Made by a program: the position numbers and the translations under genes
NCBI GenBank assembly: GCA_018292915.2
Contig: JACVVK020000142.1
Span: forward strand, 1,003,501 to 1,067,500
Length of the DNA: 64,000 nucleotides
Source of the DNA: Batillaria attramentaria
Taxonomy: Eukaryota > Mollusca > Gastropoda > Batillariidae
Reading direction: 5' to 3'
Part shown: positions 48,831 to 61,176 of the stretch, one piece after another
Numbering within the stretch: the first letter of the stretch is position 1
Layout of the letters: the number at the start of each line of letters is the position of its first letter
The notes under the pieces: generated by a model
Databases searched by the model: none
Told to the model about the DNA's origin: nothing
What the model saw: the letters and a program-made list of their open reading frames with translations, nothing else

Positions 48831-49277
48831 CAGGGGCGCCGGAAGATGTTGGGGGGAGGGGGGGGGGGCAGGATCTCGGAGGGGGGAACTTTGCCCGAAG
48901 AAAGTGAAAAGCGGGGGGGGGGGGGGGGGGGTTGCGATCAAATGCTGCGTAGACAAAAAAAAACCTTTACGAACCAGGACGTTGCCCGAAAAAAGTGAAA
49001 AGCAGGTGGGGGGGGGGGGCTATCAGAGGAGCGGACAGCCTTCGGTCCGCAAAAACAGAAGTTCTCTGTTGGGTGGGATGAGGGAGAGAGCACTAAGAGG
49101 GGTAGGGGGAGAGGTAGGGGAAGGGGGGGGGTGGCAAGACCATGGCTTTGCCCCCCCCCCCTCTTGCCATAGTCACCTGATTTTCCAGGGGGGGGGGGGC
49201 AAAAAGACACTCTTGCCCCCCTGCTTGGGTACAGGGAGGGGGGGGGGGCAGCTGCCCCCCCGGTTCCGGCGCCCCTG
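48831..49277. mobile_element. GC-rich inverted-repeat element, hAT-like ends
   Basis: Perfect 14-bp terminal inverted repeats CAGGGGCGCCGGAA / TTCCGGCGCCCCTG. The interior is made of G- and C-homopolymer runs and repeats of a TTGCCCGAA motif. AGTAA is present on both sides. It has no coding frame. Confidence 0.65.
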
Positions 49278-49632
49278 AGTAAGTCTCGAAGGCACAGCAG
49301 AAATACTTGTACCAAATACAGTGTGTAAACAGATACAGATACAGAACTTGCCATTTGGTGTGTATACATAATCACAAAAGCATTTTGGTCATAATTATGA
49401 ATGTGTCTTGGTGTTGTCCATTCTCTCATCTCAGTCACACTCATATACAATATACATACATACAATACTACATTAAATGACCTACTGAATGGTCCAATAT
49501 TAAAATACATAGCAGAGTAAGATACATAACGCACCCCCATACCCTTATACATACTGACTCAACACATTCCCAGACATTAACACAGATTACGACAGGCGGA
49601 GGCACACAGACACAGACAGACATAGACACACG

Positions 49633-49704
<72 letters not shown>

Positions 49705-50850
49705 TCAAGGAAGCTGGAAAACTTCCAGACTTCCAGACTGGGGACAATGAAGATCAGCCCGTTGGTCGGAAGCATTCGAGCAGAACGTATCTGATTACAC
49801 CTAAGTAGCATATACGTAGGGTGTACCAGAAGTAATGTTCTGAATGCTGCTAACCGGTTTAGAAGGCCACGAAAATGGTCAACACGTATTCCAAAATAAA
49901 GCTTAGCCTTGTGCTCTCTATCCCGACTTAAGTTTTGGTCAAACCGCGATGTTATTCAAAAGTTATGACGTCATGTGCGTTGCGCCCAGTCAAGTGAGTG
50001 AGTGAGTGAGTTTTTAGGGCTTAAAGCCGCGCAAGCCACAAAGGCGCCCAGTCAAACTCACTGTGCCTAAAAAGTGGATCCGAATAGAGGACAACTGGAA
50101 TTCAACATTTTAAATCGATTCATAATTGAAATTATCCTTTTCCACCACATATGGGTGATGCACAGAGGTCGGACATAAATGAGGCAAGCGGATTTGTGTG
50201 AACTGCCTCTCTGGCCTAAAGAGAAAGTAGATGTGCAATACTCCAGTGAGGCCTGAGCGGAAAAGAGACATTCAAATTCATTCAAACCCCTGTCAGGTGC
50301 GTGCCTATGAATATTCTGTTCACGGTAGTAATTGTTTGTAGATTGAAGCATTTTGGGGGGTGACTATGATGCCTGAGGCTAATAGGGGATATATAGACAT
50401 TTTGAGGCTCTATGTATTAATTTTGTGTCCTTCGGCCTATAGAGGTGCAGTATTGGGGTGAGCAGCGGAATAGTAGGATCACGTCCGACTTTAGGCAGGG
50501 GAGCCTGGGTGGCCGAATGGTAGAGCGTTGGACTTCTAATGCTCGGGTCGTGAGTTCGCATCCCGGCTGAGGCCAAATATTTGTGCTGGCTTTTTCATCG
50601 TTGTCCCGTCTTTGATATCACCCGTATGTGGTGGAAAAGGACGTTACCCCACCCCCCCAAACACCCACCCAGCCTTCCTTTAGGCAGTGCGTAAGGCTCA
50701 TGACACTGACACGGGAGACTTTTTAATTTCTTTTTCTTTTCGAACTAACATGGAAAACAGCTCCGAAAAAACAAAATAGAGCAAAGGCTTATTGTAGCCG
50801 CATGTCACACTAGAAACATGAAAAAAAACAAACCCACCATGTTCGCAGTT
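49278..50850. other. Spacer with microsatellites and dispersed repeats
   Basis: (CA)n at 49630-49700; a dispersed-repeat copy at 50160-50455 related to 57440-57785 and 58190-58680 (shared blocks GAGGCCTGAGCGGAAAAGAG and TGATGCCTGAGGCTAATAGG); SINE B. The missing first exon of cysteine-rich paralogue 1 should lie between about 48100 and 53900, but I could not pick it. Confidence 0.55.
50499..50677 (+). mobile_element. tRNA-derived SINE, family B
   Basis: A 10-bp duplication CTTTAGGCAG (50489-50498 and 50678-50687). Head and body are complete. Confidence 0.85.
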
Positions 50851-50862
50851 TGTTTGGACTAA

Positions 50863-51482
50863 AAACACTCTTTGTGTGACATCAGACTTACTGAACGACC
50901 GTCACCACTAAATACACTCTTGTGTGACATCAGACTTGCTGAACGACCGTCACCACGAAAAACACTCTTGTGTGACATCAGACTTACTGAACGACCGTCA
51001 CCACTAAAAACACTCTTGTGTGACGTCAGACTTACTGAACGACCGTCACCACTAAAAACACTCTTGTGTGACATCAGACTTACTGAACGACCGTCACCAC
51101 TAAAAACACACTTGTGTGACGTCAGACTTACTGAACGACCGTTACCACTAAAAACACACTTGTGTGACGTCAGACTTACTGAACGACCGTTACCACTAAA
51201 AACACACTTGTGTGACGTCAGACTTACTGAACGACCGTTACCACTAAATACACTCTTGTGTGACGTCAGACTTACTGAACGACCGTCACCACTAAAAACA
51301 CTCTTGTGAGACACCAGACTTACTAAACGACCGTTACCACGAAAACCACTCTTGTGTGACATCAGACTTACTGAACGACCGTTACCACTAAAAACATTCT
51401 TGTGTGACATCAGACTTACTGAACGACCGTTACCACGAAAACCACTCTTGTGTGACATCAGACTTACTGAGCGACCGCCACC
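50863..51482. repeat. 48-bp minisatellite, 13 units
   Basis: GACATCAGACTTACTGAACG recurs every 48 bases exactly from 50878 to 51454. The last unit runs into GACCGCCACCACTGTCATGG and a SINE E-like stretch. The stop-free frames on both strands follow from the multiple-of-three period. Confidence 0.92.
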
Positions 51483-51919
51483 ACTGTCATGGTGAAACGT
51501 TCGATCTAGGACGAAGTGTGAAATGTGATATGTGGTGTTGACAGCTCATAGCTCCGGGCCTACATGACTAAGATAGTAAAGCCCTTTTGTTTGTTTGCTT
51601 AAACAAATCTGTTTATATTCGTTATCTCCTTTAAAAATGGTATTGCTAGACCGGATTACAATAGCCATCTCTACACAAAGAGAAAACACACTTACACAAG
51701 GTTTGTCCCAGGAAACGAAGCAGAACGCCCATGGTTGTTTCGTTCTAGGCAATTCCGGCCCACACTGTGCGTGCTTTAGTCCACAGCCGGTCGTCAAATG
51801 TAGTGTCTTTGGCTGAATCAATGCTTGTGTTTAATAGGCACGGGTTAGGATTTCGTCAGAACAGTTCTGGGGAACCGGGTATACCCTGTACGATCTAGTC
51901 ATACGTCTATAGAACGGAA

Positions 51920-52030
51920 ACCGAAGCAATACGCGAGCGTTGGGTCGGGAGTTCGTATCCCGGATGGGGCCAAATACTTGTGCGCGCCTTCATCTCGTTG
52001 TCCCGTCTGCACGGTCCGTCCAAATGGTGC
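51920..52030 (+). mobile_element. tRNA-derived SINE, family B, degraded
   Basis: Only the B-box side (GTTCGTATCCCGGATGGGGC) and a decayed body are recognisable. Confidence 0.5.
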
Positions 52031-52408
52031 GAAGACGTAGAGGACGTGCGAGGACGATTTCAAACATAACAAATAACTGAAATAATGAAACACACGATGT
52101 GTTTGTGGTATATGTAGGTCAACATGAGAAAACTATAACTTAGTGAACAACATTAATGAACATCATCATAAGAAACATACTGACGCCTTCGGGGTGGGCC
52201 ATGGGGTGAGGTTGTTTGCTGATTAGCTAATCAATTTTCGACGATTGATCCATGGCGTGGCGCTGCCCGTTTTGAGGGCCACAAGAAGTCCTCACACCTT
52301 TCGCGACTAGCGCCCAAGGGGAGTTAACCGGTTCACCAGTTTCAATTACCAGTCCTTGATCGTCAATGGTGGGCTCCTGGCCGGCCAGTCCTTTTCTTTT
52401 GGAAGCCT

Positions 52409-52410
<2 letters not shown>

Positions 52411-52457
<47 letters not shown>

Positions 52458-52508
52458 TTTTCGTTATGTACAATACAGAAAAACTTACATTACATTACAT
52501 TACGATAT

Positions 52509-52562
<54 letters not shown>
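52411..52562. repeat. (GA)n and (CA)n microsatellites
   Basis: GA run 52411-52451 and CA run 52510-52560; another CA run is at 52902-52950. No gene is seen in 51500-53165 apart from the decayed SINE B. Confidence 0.9.
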
Positions 52563-52900
52563 GCACACGCCAAAAACACGACGCTCGCACACACACACGG
52601 ATCGTGTGCCCGTGTGGTAACATTCGACAATGAGCTATTCCAGCAAAGACACCCATCCCTATTTTCTCATTTTGACATACAAATACCACAAACAAATAAT
52701 TTGTTTCATTATTTTCCTAATTTGTTATGTTTGAAATCGTTCTCGCACGTCCTCCACCTACTCGCACGATTTGTACGGACCCGGTCTGCACACCGGAGAG
52801 AGCAAAGAGAGTTTATCGCAGGGGTCAAAACACATTGTTCACGACTTTCTTTCTACTTATTTCTCGTTTCCATGTACATGAAACCGGCATTTCTAAAGTA

Positions 52901-52952
<52 letters not shown>

Positions 52953-53183
52953 TCAATTTTAAATCAGTTACATCAGATAAAATACTCATTCACATGATCA
53001 ATTGTACATGCATTAAAATATATCACCACTGACACTGTACAATGTTTTGAATATCAAGCTATCTTTGCTTTTCTTTGAAGAGCATATACATACATATAGA
53101 TTGCTAATACTTACACAAGGCTTGTCTCAATAACGGAATATAACAGAATAACAGAAAACCTACGGCTGTTGTTTCGTGTCAGG

Positions 53184-53347
53184 GGTGGCCGAATGGTAGA
53201 GCGTTGGACTTCTCATGCTCGGGTCGTAAGTTCGTATCCCGGCTGGGGCCAAATATTTTGTGCTGGCTTTTTTCATCGTTGCTCCGTCTTTGATATCACC
53301 CGCATGTGGTGGAAAAGGACGTTAAACCCCCATGCACCCACCCACCC
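53184..53347 (+). mobile_element. tRNA-derived SINE, family B, slightly 5' truncated
   Basis: A 10-bp duplication TCGTGTCAGG (53174-53183 and 53348-53357). The copy begins inside the head at GGTGGCCGAATGG. Confidence 0.85.
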
Positions 53348-53969
53348 TCGTGTCAGGCTGACTCCGTATTTGCTTCGACCTGCGGCAACTGTTCATGAAA
53401 TGCGGGGCGGTGCAACAGTAACAGTAACAATAACAGTGAACATAAAATACAAGTTTGACGTACGTCAACCGCCATCCCCAGTGACCTGTTGATTGTACGG
53501 TACGGTTCATTTTTTTTTTTTTTCATGACCATGCACCAAGTATGTGTGCAGAACCCTTGCATACCGTTGCCAACCAAACACCCGGACCCCGGGAGCTAGC
53601 GCGTGAAAGGCCGCTACGCCCAAATTTTCCAGTCAAAAATGTTTTTCCATAAATGTTTTTGTAATCATCTCTCAAACCATACCAAACACGATTAGGAAAC
53701 ATCTGAGGAAGACCTCTTCCAAAATAAAAATCGAAAAATTGCTAAGATTGCCCGGTTGACAAGAGTTGTGCACGCATACAGTGCCTGGGTCACGGGGAAA
53801 TTCCACGGTGCGCGGTCAAGGTCGGCAATGGATTAAAGCTCGTAATATCCTGAAGATAACGCCACTAAGGTCAACTATTCTCAAAGACGTTTTTGAATCA
53901 TTGTATGTCAGTGTCTAGACGTGTTTGCGCTAGTAATCAGCCATGGTGAGTCCAGACAAACACAGGTAA

Positions 53970-54235
53970 TCACAACTCTTCATGTCGCCTCTGATGGTCC
54001 AACATTTTCCAGTCCTCTTCCTCCTGATCTTCCTTGTCGGATGTTTCTGGAGATATTTGAAATAGGGGGTCGATTATTGACTGTGATGAGTGAAACGATC
54101 CACTTTTTACAACCCTAAGCTTGTCAACTAGGAAAATAGGGAGCACCCAACGGACGGGTAACTATGATCGAAGTAAAAAAAAACAAAACAAAAAAACATA
54201 CACACGTGTTTCTTGAACACACACACACACACACA

Positions 54236-54267
<32 letters not shown>

Positions 54268-54306
54268 TCAGTAGGGCTTTCTCTTATTGAAGACACAGTA
54301 TCGTGC

Positions 54307-54351
<45 letters not shown>

Positions 54352-54370
54352 GCACGCACGCACGCATGCA

Positions 54371-54402
<32 letters not shown>

Positions 54403-56691
54403 CACACACATCAGTAGGGTTTTCTCTTATTGAAGACACAGTATCGTGCAAAACACACACACACACACTCTCTCTCTCTCTCTCTCAAGAAAGCTTTTGA
54501 TTTGGTGAATCACAGCATTCTGTTGAAAAAACTGCAGTTATACAACATTGGGTCAGGCGCATTATCATTCTTCTCATCCTTCCTCTTACACAGGAAACAG
54601 AGAGTCTTTTTAAATGGCACATTCTCATCCGAAGGGACTGTTAAGTATGGAGTACCTCAGGGCTCCATCTTGGGGCCTCTTTTATTTTGTCTTTATATTA
54701 ATGACCTTCCTTTTTGTTTATCTAGTCCCAACGTGTCCTGCGAGTTATTTGCAGATGACACAACACTACACACATCCGACACAAAAGAGGCAACAATAAA
54801 CAAAACACTCCAGCAGAGCCTCGATGAAGTATCTGAATGGTGTACCCAAAATCATATGATAATCAGCGTCCCCAAAACAAAGAGCATGCTAATAACTACC
54901 CGCCAAAAACACCAGCGGAAGCCTCTACCTCTCAAACTATCTCTCGGCTCAGAGCCCATACACCAAGTGTCAACGCATCGCCTTTTGGGCGTTACAGTGG
55001 ACGACCAATTGAAGTGGGAGCCGCACCTAGAAAAACTTAGTAAAACCCTGTCCAAAAATCTTTTTCTCTTAAGTAAACTTAACCGCATAGTTAGCCACGA
55101 CAGTTGCAAAGTTTTCTTTCACGCACATATAAAAAGTCATATAGATTACGCCTCCAACCTCTGGGACAAATGTGGTGATGTTCACTTGAAAAAGATCAAT
55201 TCTCTCTATAAACGTGGTATAAAGCTTTTACATCCTGGGCCCTTACCCACAGAAGAAAAACTTAGAGCGCTCGAACTTCTCCCCCTTATCAAGCATCTTG
55301 AGTTCAACCGGTGCGTTTTCATGTACAAGATAGTCCACTGTAAGGCTCCTCCATATCTTACCACGTTCTTTCAACCAAGTCAGCGACACAACGCAAGAAA
55401 TGGCCTGTTCCAATTACCATTACCTAAATTGGACATTTGTAAAACAAGCCTCTCATTCTCTGGGTCACTTTCATGGAACCAGTTGCCAGCAGACTTAAAA
55501 TGTACCCCGAAGCTTCATTCATTTAAAACTCAACTTCTCAGATACTTACGTAAGTCATAGGTCCATGAACAATATCTGAACCATGCTAAATTACCCGTTA
55601 TCAGATGGCACTATTACATGTTACCTTTTTACAAGTTATGTTGTATACTACAATTTCAAACACCATGCTGTCTACTTCTTCACCTATTTTCTGATGTGTT
55701 TCTTTTGAATTTCCTGCGCTTCTTTGTATCTTTGCATGTTTTTTTTTCTATTTTCTAATTAGATTTACTCCCTTTGTGTCTGGTATACTTTTTTTTTTTT
55801 TTTTTTGTAATGTTAGCTTTTATTTTTTTAGTGTTCCTAGATTAGCAGGACAGCTTGTAAGATAGGCAGACCATGCCTACAAGTCTTTATCCTGAAATAA
55901 ACGTTTCAGTCAGTCAGTCAGTCAGTCTCTCTCTCTCTGTGATAAGGATTACGACATAAAGCATCGCAACCTATGTGAACAGCACACACATAACACTAGC
56001 TATTTTATAGTGAACAGTTTGCGCTTTGAGAGGCCTCGAGTGTCATTCAGAGCGCACCTTGTGATTTGCACGCTGGGGGAAGAAGGTAACGCCCAGTCAG
56101 TGTTGTCGCCACTTTCTGAGTCCGGGTTGAACACTCTGACATGTGTTCCACGGTACAGTTGTGGGCCATCTCAAAAGTCCTGGAAGAAGAAGAAGAAGAA
56201 AAAGGAACACAGGTTAAGACAGCAAGAAAGAAAAACGAAATGCATAAAATAGATATACGAAGAAGTTGGTGATGCCCTTAGTACATGGCATCACTCTGCC
56301 CCATCGACTGTCCATACAAAGCTATACATACAATTATGGGTTCATCGGGTCACCTGCTGAAAAATAATCTTATTAGCGTGTAACATCCGAGCAACACCTA
56401 CTAAAATGATATGAACATTGAAAACAAACTCACAGAACTTGTACCTTGTACTTGTACCTGAAGATACTTTTTATTTATCCCTAAAAAGACAGAGAGGGGG
56501 AGAGAAAGACAGACAGACAGACAGAACGAACGAACGAACGAAAACTTTTTTTTCCAAAGGAAGTGATTTAACCAAACAATGATTAATTTTCAATCAGCCG
56601 TTGCTACAACAATAAGATATAAAGACTACAATAGCATTGATGAAAGGAAATACGAGAAAGAAGAAGGAGCAAAAGGAGAACGAACGAACGA

Positions 56692-56728
<37 letters not shown>

Positions 56729-58951
56729 AAGACAGACACAGCCAGCCACGCTCTTATTTCAGAAGCCCTTACTTGCATATCATGTACTTGGGGTCTGAGT
56801 ACTGCGCCATTTTCTCCGCCTTGCCCTCGTCATCACACTGCTCCACCACGGACATGATAGTGCGGACCAGCATGGGCTTCAGCAGCTCAGTGCGGCTTTC
56901 AGCATCCGCACACTCCAAGATGGGCAGCTGGACCCGCTGGGCGCACTCCACATCATACTCTTTGTGAATAGAGGGGAACACAACAAATAATAATAATCGT
57001 ATTAATATGGGCGCTTCAGCCCAAAAATTTGTGACCCTTCACCACGAAATGAGTCTTCTTGTGCTATTTGTTCCTGTTACAAGACGATTCATTTCGTGGT
57101 GGAGGGTCCCATTTGGCTCAAAGCGCTGCGAGCTAAACCCAACACGCACGCTCACGTGAATCACACGCATTCTCTCAAACACCGGACATAAACACATAAC
57201 AATCACTTGTTGCGAAGGGCCAGCTCAGCAATTTAAGTTTCGGAATTTTAGAATTGCATTTATTTACGAATTTTAGGGGCTGAACATGTCCAAATGGCTT
57301 GAATGAACCTACTGCAACAGATCCACACTACAGATGAACTAGTATGCGACGCAACCTGTCGTCAAAACTATGGCGTAAGGACTCAGACTGTCCGTGGAGT
57401 CATGTGCAGTGTTTATTTGGAGAATCCTCTTTGGCGAGTGTGCTAGACTGTAATAGTTTTTGTTGTCATGAAAAAGCGTGATTTTTGTATTTGGCAGGGC
57501 AAGGTGCATGCCAGGGGGCCGCAACATGAGGCAGGCTGCCGGTGAAGCTGGGACTTTTTGCGTCCAAGAGAGGCAAAGGCGACTCGAGTGGATTCGGATT
57601 TCTGTCCTAAACAGAAAGTACACTAGCATTACTGCAGTGAGGCCTGAGCGGAAAGGAGACATTCAGTTTTTTTTAAAAACGCCTGTCAGGTGCGTGCCCT
57701 TGAATGGTCTGTGCATGGTGATTTTTGTTTCTAGATTTACGGGAGACTATAATGCCTGAGGCTAATAGGGAATATAGGCATTTTCTGTGTTTATGCGTGA
57801 AGACGTCGTAACTTCATGGACGCTTACACTTGATATGGAGGTCCCTGCCAACCTGGACGAAAAGGTATGACCTTTCGTCTGTGCATTGGGGAGCCGGGGT
57901 GGTCGAATGGTAGAGCGTTGGACTTCTAATGCTTGGGTCGTGAGTTCGATCCCCGCTGGGGCCAAACATTGCTGCTGCTGCTGGTGCTGGTGCTGCTTGG
58001 TAAGAACGAAAGTGTTCATCATTTTTCATCTCATGCCCAGTGTCCCCAGAATGCTAAGCAGCTGAACACATAATGTTTGTTGTTGCTGTTGTTGTTGTTG
58101 TTTTTAACTGAAACTACTCATTCTGTTAATTGTAAAATATCACACGTTTTGTGGCATCATTTTCTAGTTATCCTGACCAGCATGTGAGACCAGCATGTTC
58201 ACATCGACACAAACTGACCATGGAGTTTGTTTGAAGAATCCTGTATGGCGAGTTTGCTAGTTTTCAGTGATTTTTTTGTCACGAAAAAGCATGATTTTTG
58301 TGATTTTTGTTTTTGATATGAAGAGGTACATGCCAGATGGTTGCAGAGAAGGCAAGCTGTCAGCGAAGCTGGGAATATTTGCGCACAAGAGAGGCAAAGG
58401 TGACGCGAGTGGATTTTGGTGAAGTGGCTTTCTGGCCTGAACAGAAAGTAGACCAGTAGAAAGTAGAAAGTAGACACCAGTTTATGTCTACGCGGAAAAG
58501 AGACATTCAGTTTTGTGTAAACTCCTGTCAGGTACGTGTCCTTGAATGGTCTGTGCATGACAATTTTTGTTTCTAGATTGAAGAATTTTGTTTTTAGTGG
58601 TGACCATGATACCTGAGGCTAATAAGGAATGTAGGCATTATGAAACCTCGTGCATTTGAATTCTTTGACCAGTACACCCACGATTAATCACCATTACCAT
58701 CTCCATGAACATAGTATTATGCAGGTGTTTTTCAAATTTATTTCATTCTCAAAGAAACACTGACCGCTTCCGAAACTCATTTTACCTGCACGCCGTGGCC
58801 GGGTCTGTCTGAATGATGTTCCACACCTCGATGAATCGGGTGTCCAGGGTGATGCGCCAGTGAGAGAAGCAGCGAAGCATGGCCTTCTGCACGGCTGACT
58901 TGTCCAAACAATCGACACAGTACACATCAGACACCAGCCAGCCGAACACAC
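53970..58951 (-). CDS. Secreted cysteine-rich helical protein, paralogue 2 (5' end missing, one unresolved junction)
   Basis: Exons in transcript order: 58786-58951, 56773-56957 (or to 56959), 56058-56179, 53970-54046. The first begins in phase 1 (VFGWLV) and ends C-x26-C-R with the intron in phase 2, as in the paralogue at 47877. The third has C-x8-C-x7-C-x20-C across the preceding splice, with the intron again in phase 2 right after the first Cys. The last encodes an acidic tail (TSDKEDQEEEDW to HEEL). The 58786 exon ends in phase 2 but the 56957 exon can only start in phase 0 or 1. So a small exon is missing (a 25-nt candidate is 57828-57852) or the copy is broken there. A LINE lies in the last intron. 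No known family was recognised. Confidence 0.58.
54213..54486. repeat. Tandem duplication of a microsatellite block
   Basis: (CA)n(CACG)n followed by ATCAGTAGGG and GAAGACACAGTATCGTGCAA occurs twice, then (CA)n and (TC)n. The LINE begins at its end. Confidence 0.85.
54487..55925 (+). mobile_element. 5'-truncated non-LTR retrotransposon with open reverse-transcriptase frame
   Basis: The frame runs from AFDLVNH (the usual FDxVxH block) through GVPQGSILG (54649-54675) and the catalytic FADD (54748-54759) to the LINE C-terminal block SFSGSLSWNQLPADL and stop at 55560. The first part of reverse transcriptase and the endonuclease are missing. A 3' UTR of about 350 bp ends in AATAAACG and a (TCAG)n tail. 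(TC)n lies on both sides, so it probably inserted into a TC microsatellite. The sequence looks CR1/L2/Jockey-like; the clade is not certain. No stop interrupts the remaining frame, which suggests recent activity. It is in the last intron of cysteine-rich paralogue 2. Confidence 0.88.
57000..57295 (-). mobile_element. SINE family C fragment carrying a 79-bp hairpin insertion
   Basis: Body and 3' end of family C without the tRNA-like head. It is interrupted at 57031-57110 by a short inverted repeat (separate entry). It lies just upstream of the 56773-56957 exon of paralogue 2. Confidence 0.75.
57031..57110. mobile_element. Very short inverted-repeat element inserted in a SINE
   Basis: About 80 bp with near-perfect 25-bp inverted ends (CACCACGAAATGA core on the left; its complement on the right). 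The direct repeat ATTT (57027-57030 and 57111-57114) flanks it. Removing it restores the SINE body, which shows it is an insertion. Confidence 0.65.
57440..57785 (+). repeat. Dispersed repeat, uncharacterised
   Basis: Shares GAAAGTAGAC/GAAAGTACAC, TGAGGCCTGAGCGGAAAGGA, CCTGTCAGGTGCGTG and GCCTGAGGCTAATAGGGAAT with the copies at 50160 and 58190, all in plus orientation. No termini are clear. Confidence 0.65.
57889..57968 (+). mobile_element. tRNA-derived SINE, family B, 3' truncated
   Basis: Only the tRNA-like head and the first bases of the body are present, followed by a short (TGC)n tract. It lies in the first sequenced intron of cysteine-rich paralogue 2. Confidence 0.75.
58190..58680 (+). 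repeat. Dispersed repeat, second copy in the same intron
   Basis: Collinear with 57440-57785 and longer at its left side. Both copies flank the position where an exon of paralogue 2 is missing. Confidence 0.65.
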
Positions 58952-59264
58952 CTTGAGAGCGAGAGAGAGAGAGGGAGAGACAGGTAGGCTCGTGGTAATG
59001 GATTGCTATTAACAATTAAGTGCGGTGCTGAATTTCGAGAACTTTCTCTTAATTACTTTACGTTTCAGAACAATGTTAATGTCGTCTAGCCTATCGCATG
59101 AACTCGCTTACAAGTAGGAAGGAAAATTATTGCGTTAGCCTGAACGTGTCTATTTGAAGTACTATGGTGTTGTTTTCCTACCTACCCCATTAGCAAATAT
59201 AAATAAATGTTTAAAAATGAATAAAAATAATAAATGAATGAATAATGGTGATAATAATTAATAC

Positions 59265-59462
59265 TAAACAATCGCATTAATATAAGCGTTTTATCCCAAA
59301 TATTTGACTCAAAGCACCTCCAGCTAAACCCAACACGCACGCTCGCGTGAATCACACGCATTCTCTCAGGCACAGGACATGAGCACACGCCAATCGCGTG
59401 TTGCGAATATTTTATCCGGAATTGCATTTAATTTTGAATTTTGTGGGCTGAACATTTCCAAA
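59265..59462 (-). mobile_element. SINE family C fragment
   Basis: The 3' half of family C in minus orientation, diverged. The head and upper body are missing. Confidence 0.65.
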
Positions 59463-60052
59463 GTGATAAACTTGTCTGCTAAAGATTTTCACCAGGGTTT
59501 CGTCAGTACCAGCGTTATTCCAAAGAAAACAGCAGTGCTTTCAACGCAGACCACTCAACAACAACAGAAACAACAGAAAACAACAACTACAACAACAGAA
59601 ACAAACGACAGAACCAAACAACAGCAGCAAGAACAACGGAAAAGAACAGCAACACCACGAACACGCGCACTGCACAAGAAACGAAGAGAAGACGTTAATT
59701 TCCTATACTTACATACTGTGCACATCGACAAATATAACCCAAGTTTCATGATGAATAACAAGAATTATCTTCACTCTGCTCCACACGCCTTCGTCCGCTT
59801 CAGCAGAAGATTGTTATCCGGCAAACTTTCAATGAGGTTTCGCTTGTGTGCTTTCACACGACTGCCAGTTCCTCTCTCAACCTTTGTCATGCGCGCTACA
59901 TAATGATAGTGTACCGGAGCTGCCGTGGCGAAAACTGTGTGTGTCTGTGTGTGTATGGTTAATCCGATAATACGGCTTTAGGGTTTAGGCTACTCCGGTC
60001 ACTGAGTATTACCAACTACTCCAGAATGCTCGTGTGTTGGGCATGGAGACTG

Positions 60053-60557
<505 letters not shown>

Positions 60558-61176
60558 TTGATTCGTACTGTACCCAAAGAAAACAGTAAGAAGCAAGTGT
60601 GAAATGGAGGTCTCGTTTCAGACATTTTATTTGAAAATATGTATCAGATACAAAAACAACTATCATATCTGAGCAGACGAAACAAGAAAACACGTTCATG
60701 ATATCGCTGGGGAAGTATTGTAGTTATGAAAAACACTAAAATAACAAAACAACTGAAAAAAGTGCATACCACACAAATCAATTCAGGAATGGTTTAAGTA
60801 GAAAAGTCATATTTTTACAAATCTTGCAAACTTAACAAGATTTGGCTTTACAGCCAAAGTGGGTTGCATAATTGACCGTAATTTACAAAATTGTCGAAAA
60901 ATGAAACAAAAAATGAAAATTGAAACTCCCCCCCCCCCCTAGCTTTAGTAATCTTAGTCGAAAAATACATCTTGACTTTAAGCAAAAAATCTCTAGTTCA
61001 GACACAAAGTTAACTACAAGCCTGATCTGTAATAAAAATGTGTAAAAACAGAGCCAAAAGGACAGATATTTGCATTTTATGGCAAACCATTTCTGAATCT
61101 TTTACCACAACACTCAAAATATGTGCTTCATCCCTGACCGAAATACCTGAGCTAACATACAGCAAACACATAATTG

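Noticed and set aside
50859..51458. 199-codon minus-strand frame with a 16-residue repeat
   Set aside because: By-product of the 48-bp minisatellite; it has no start context or flanking exons.
57800..57872. Plus-strand segment with MEVPANL, similar to VEVPDKF in paralogue 1
   Set aside because: Only a few residues match, it is on the opposite strand to all family members and no adjoining exon was found.
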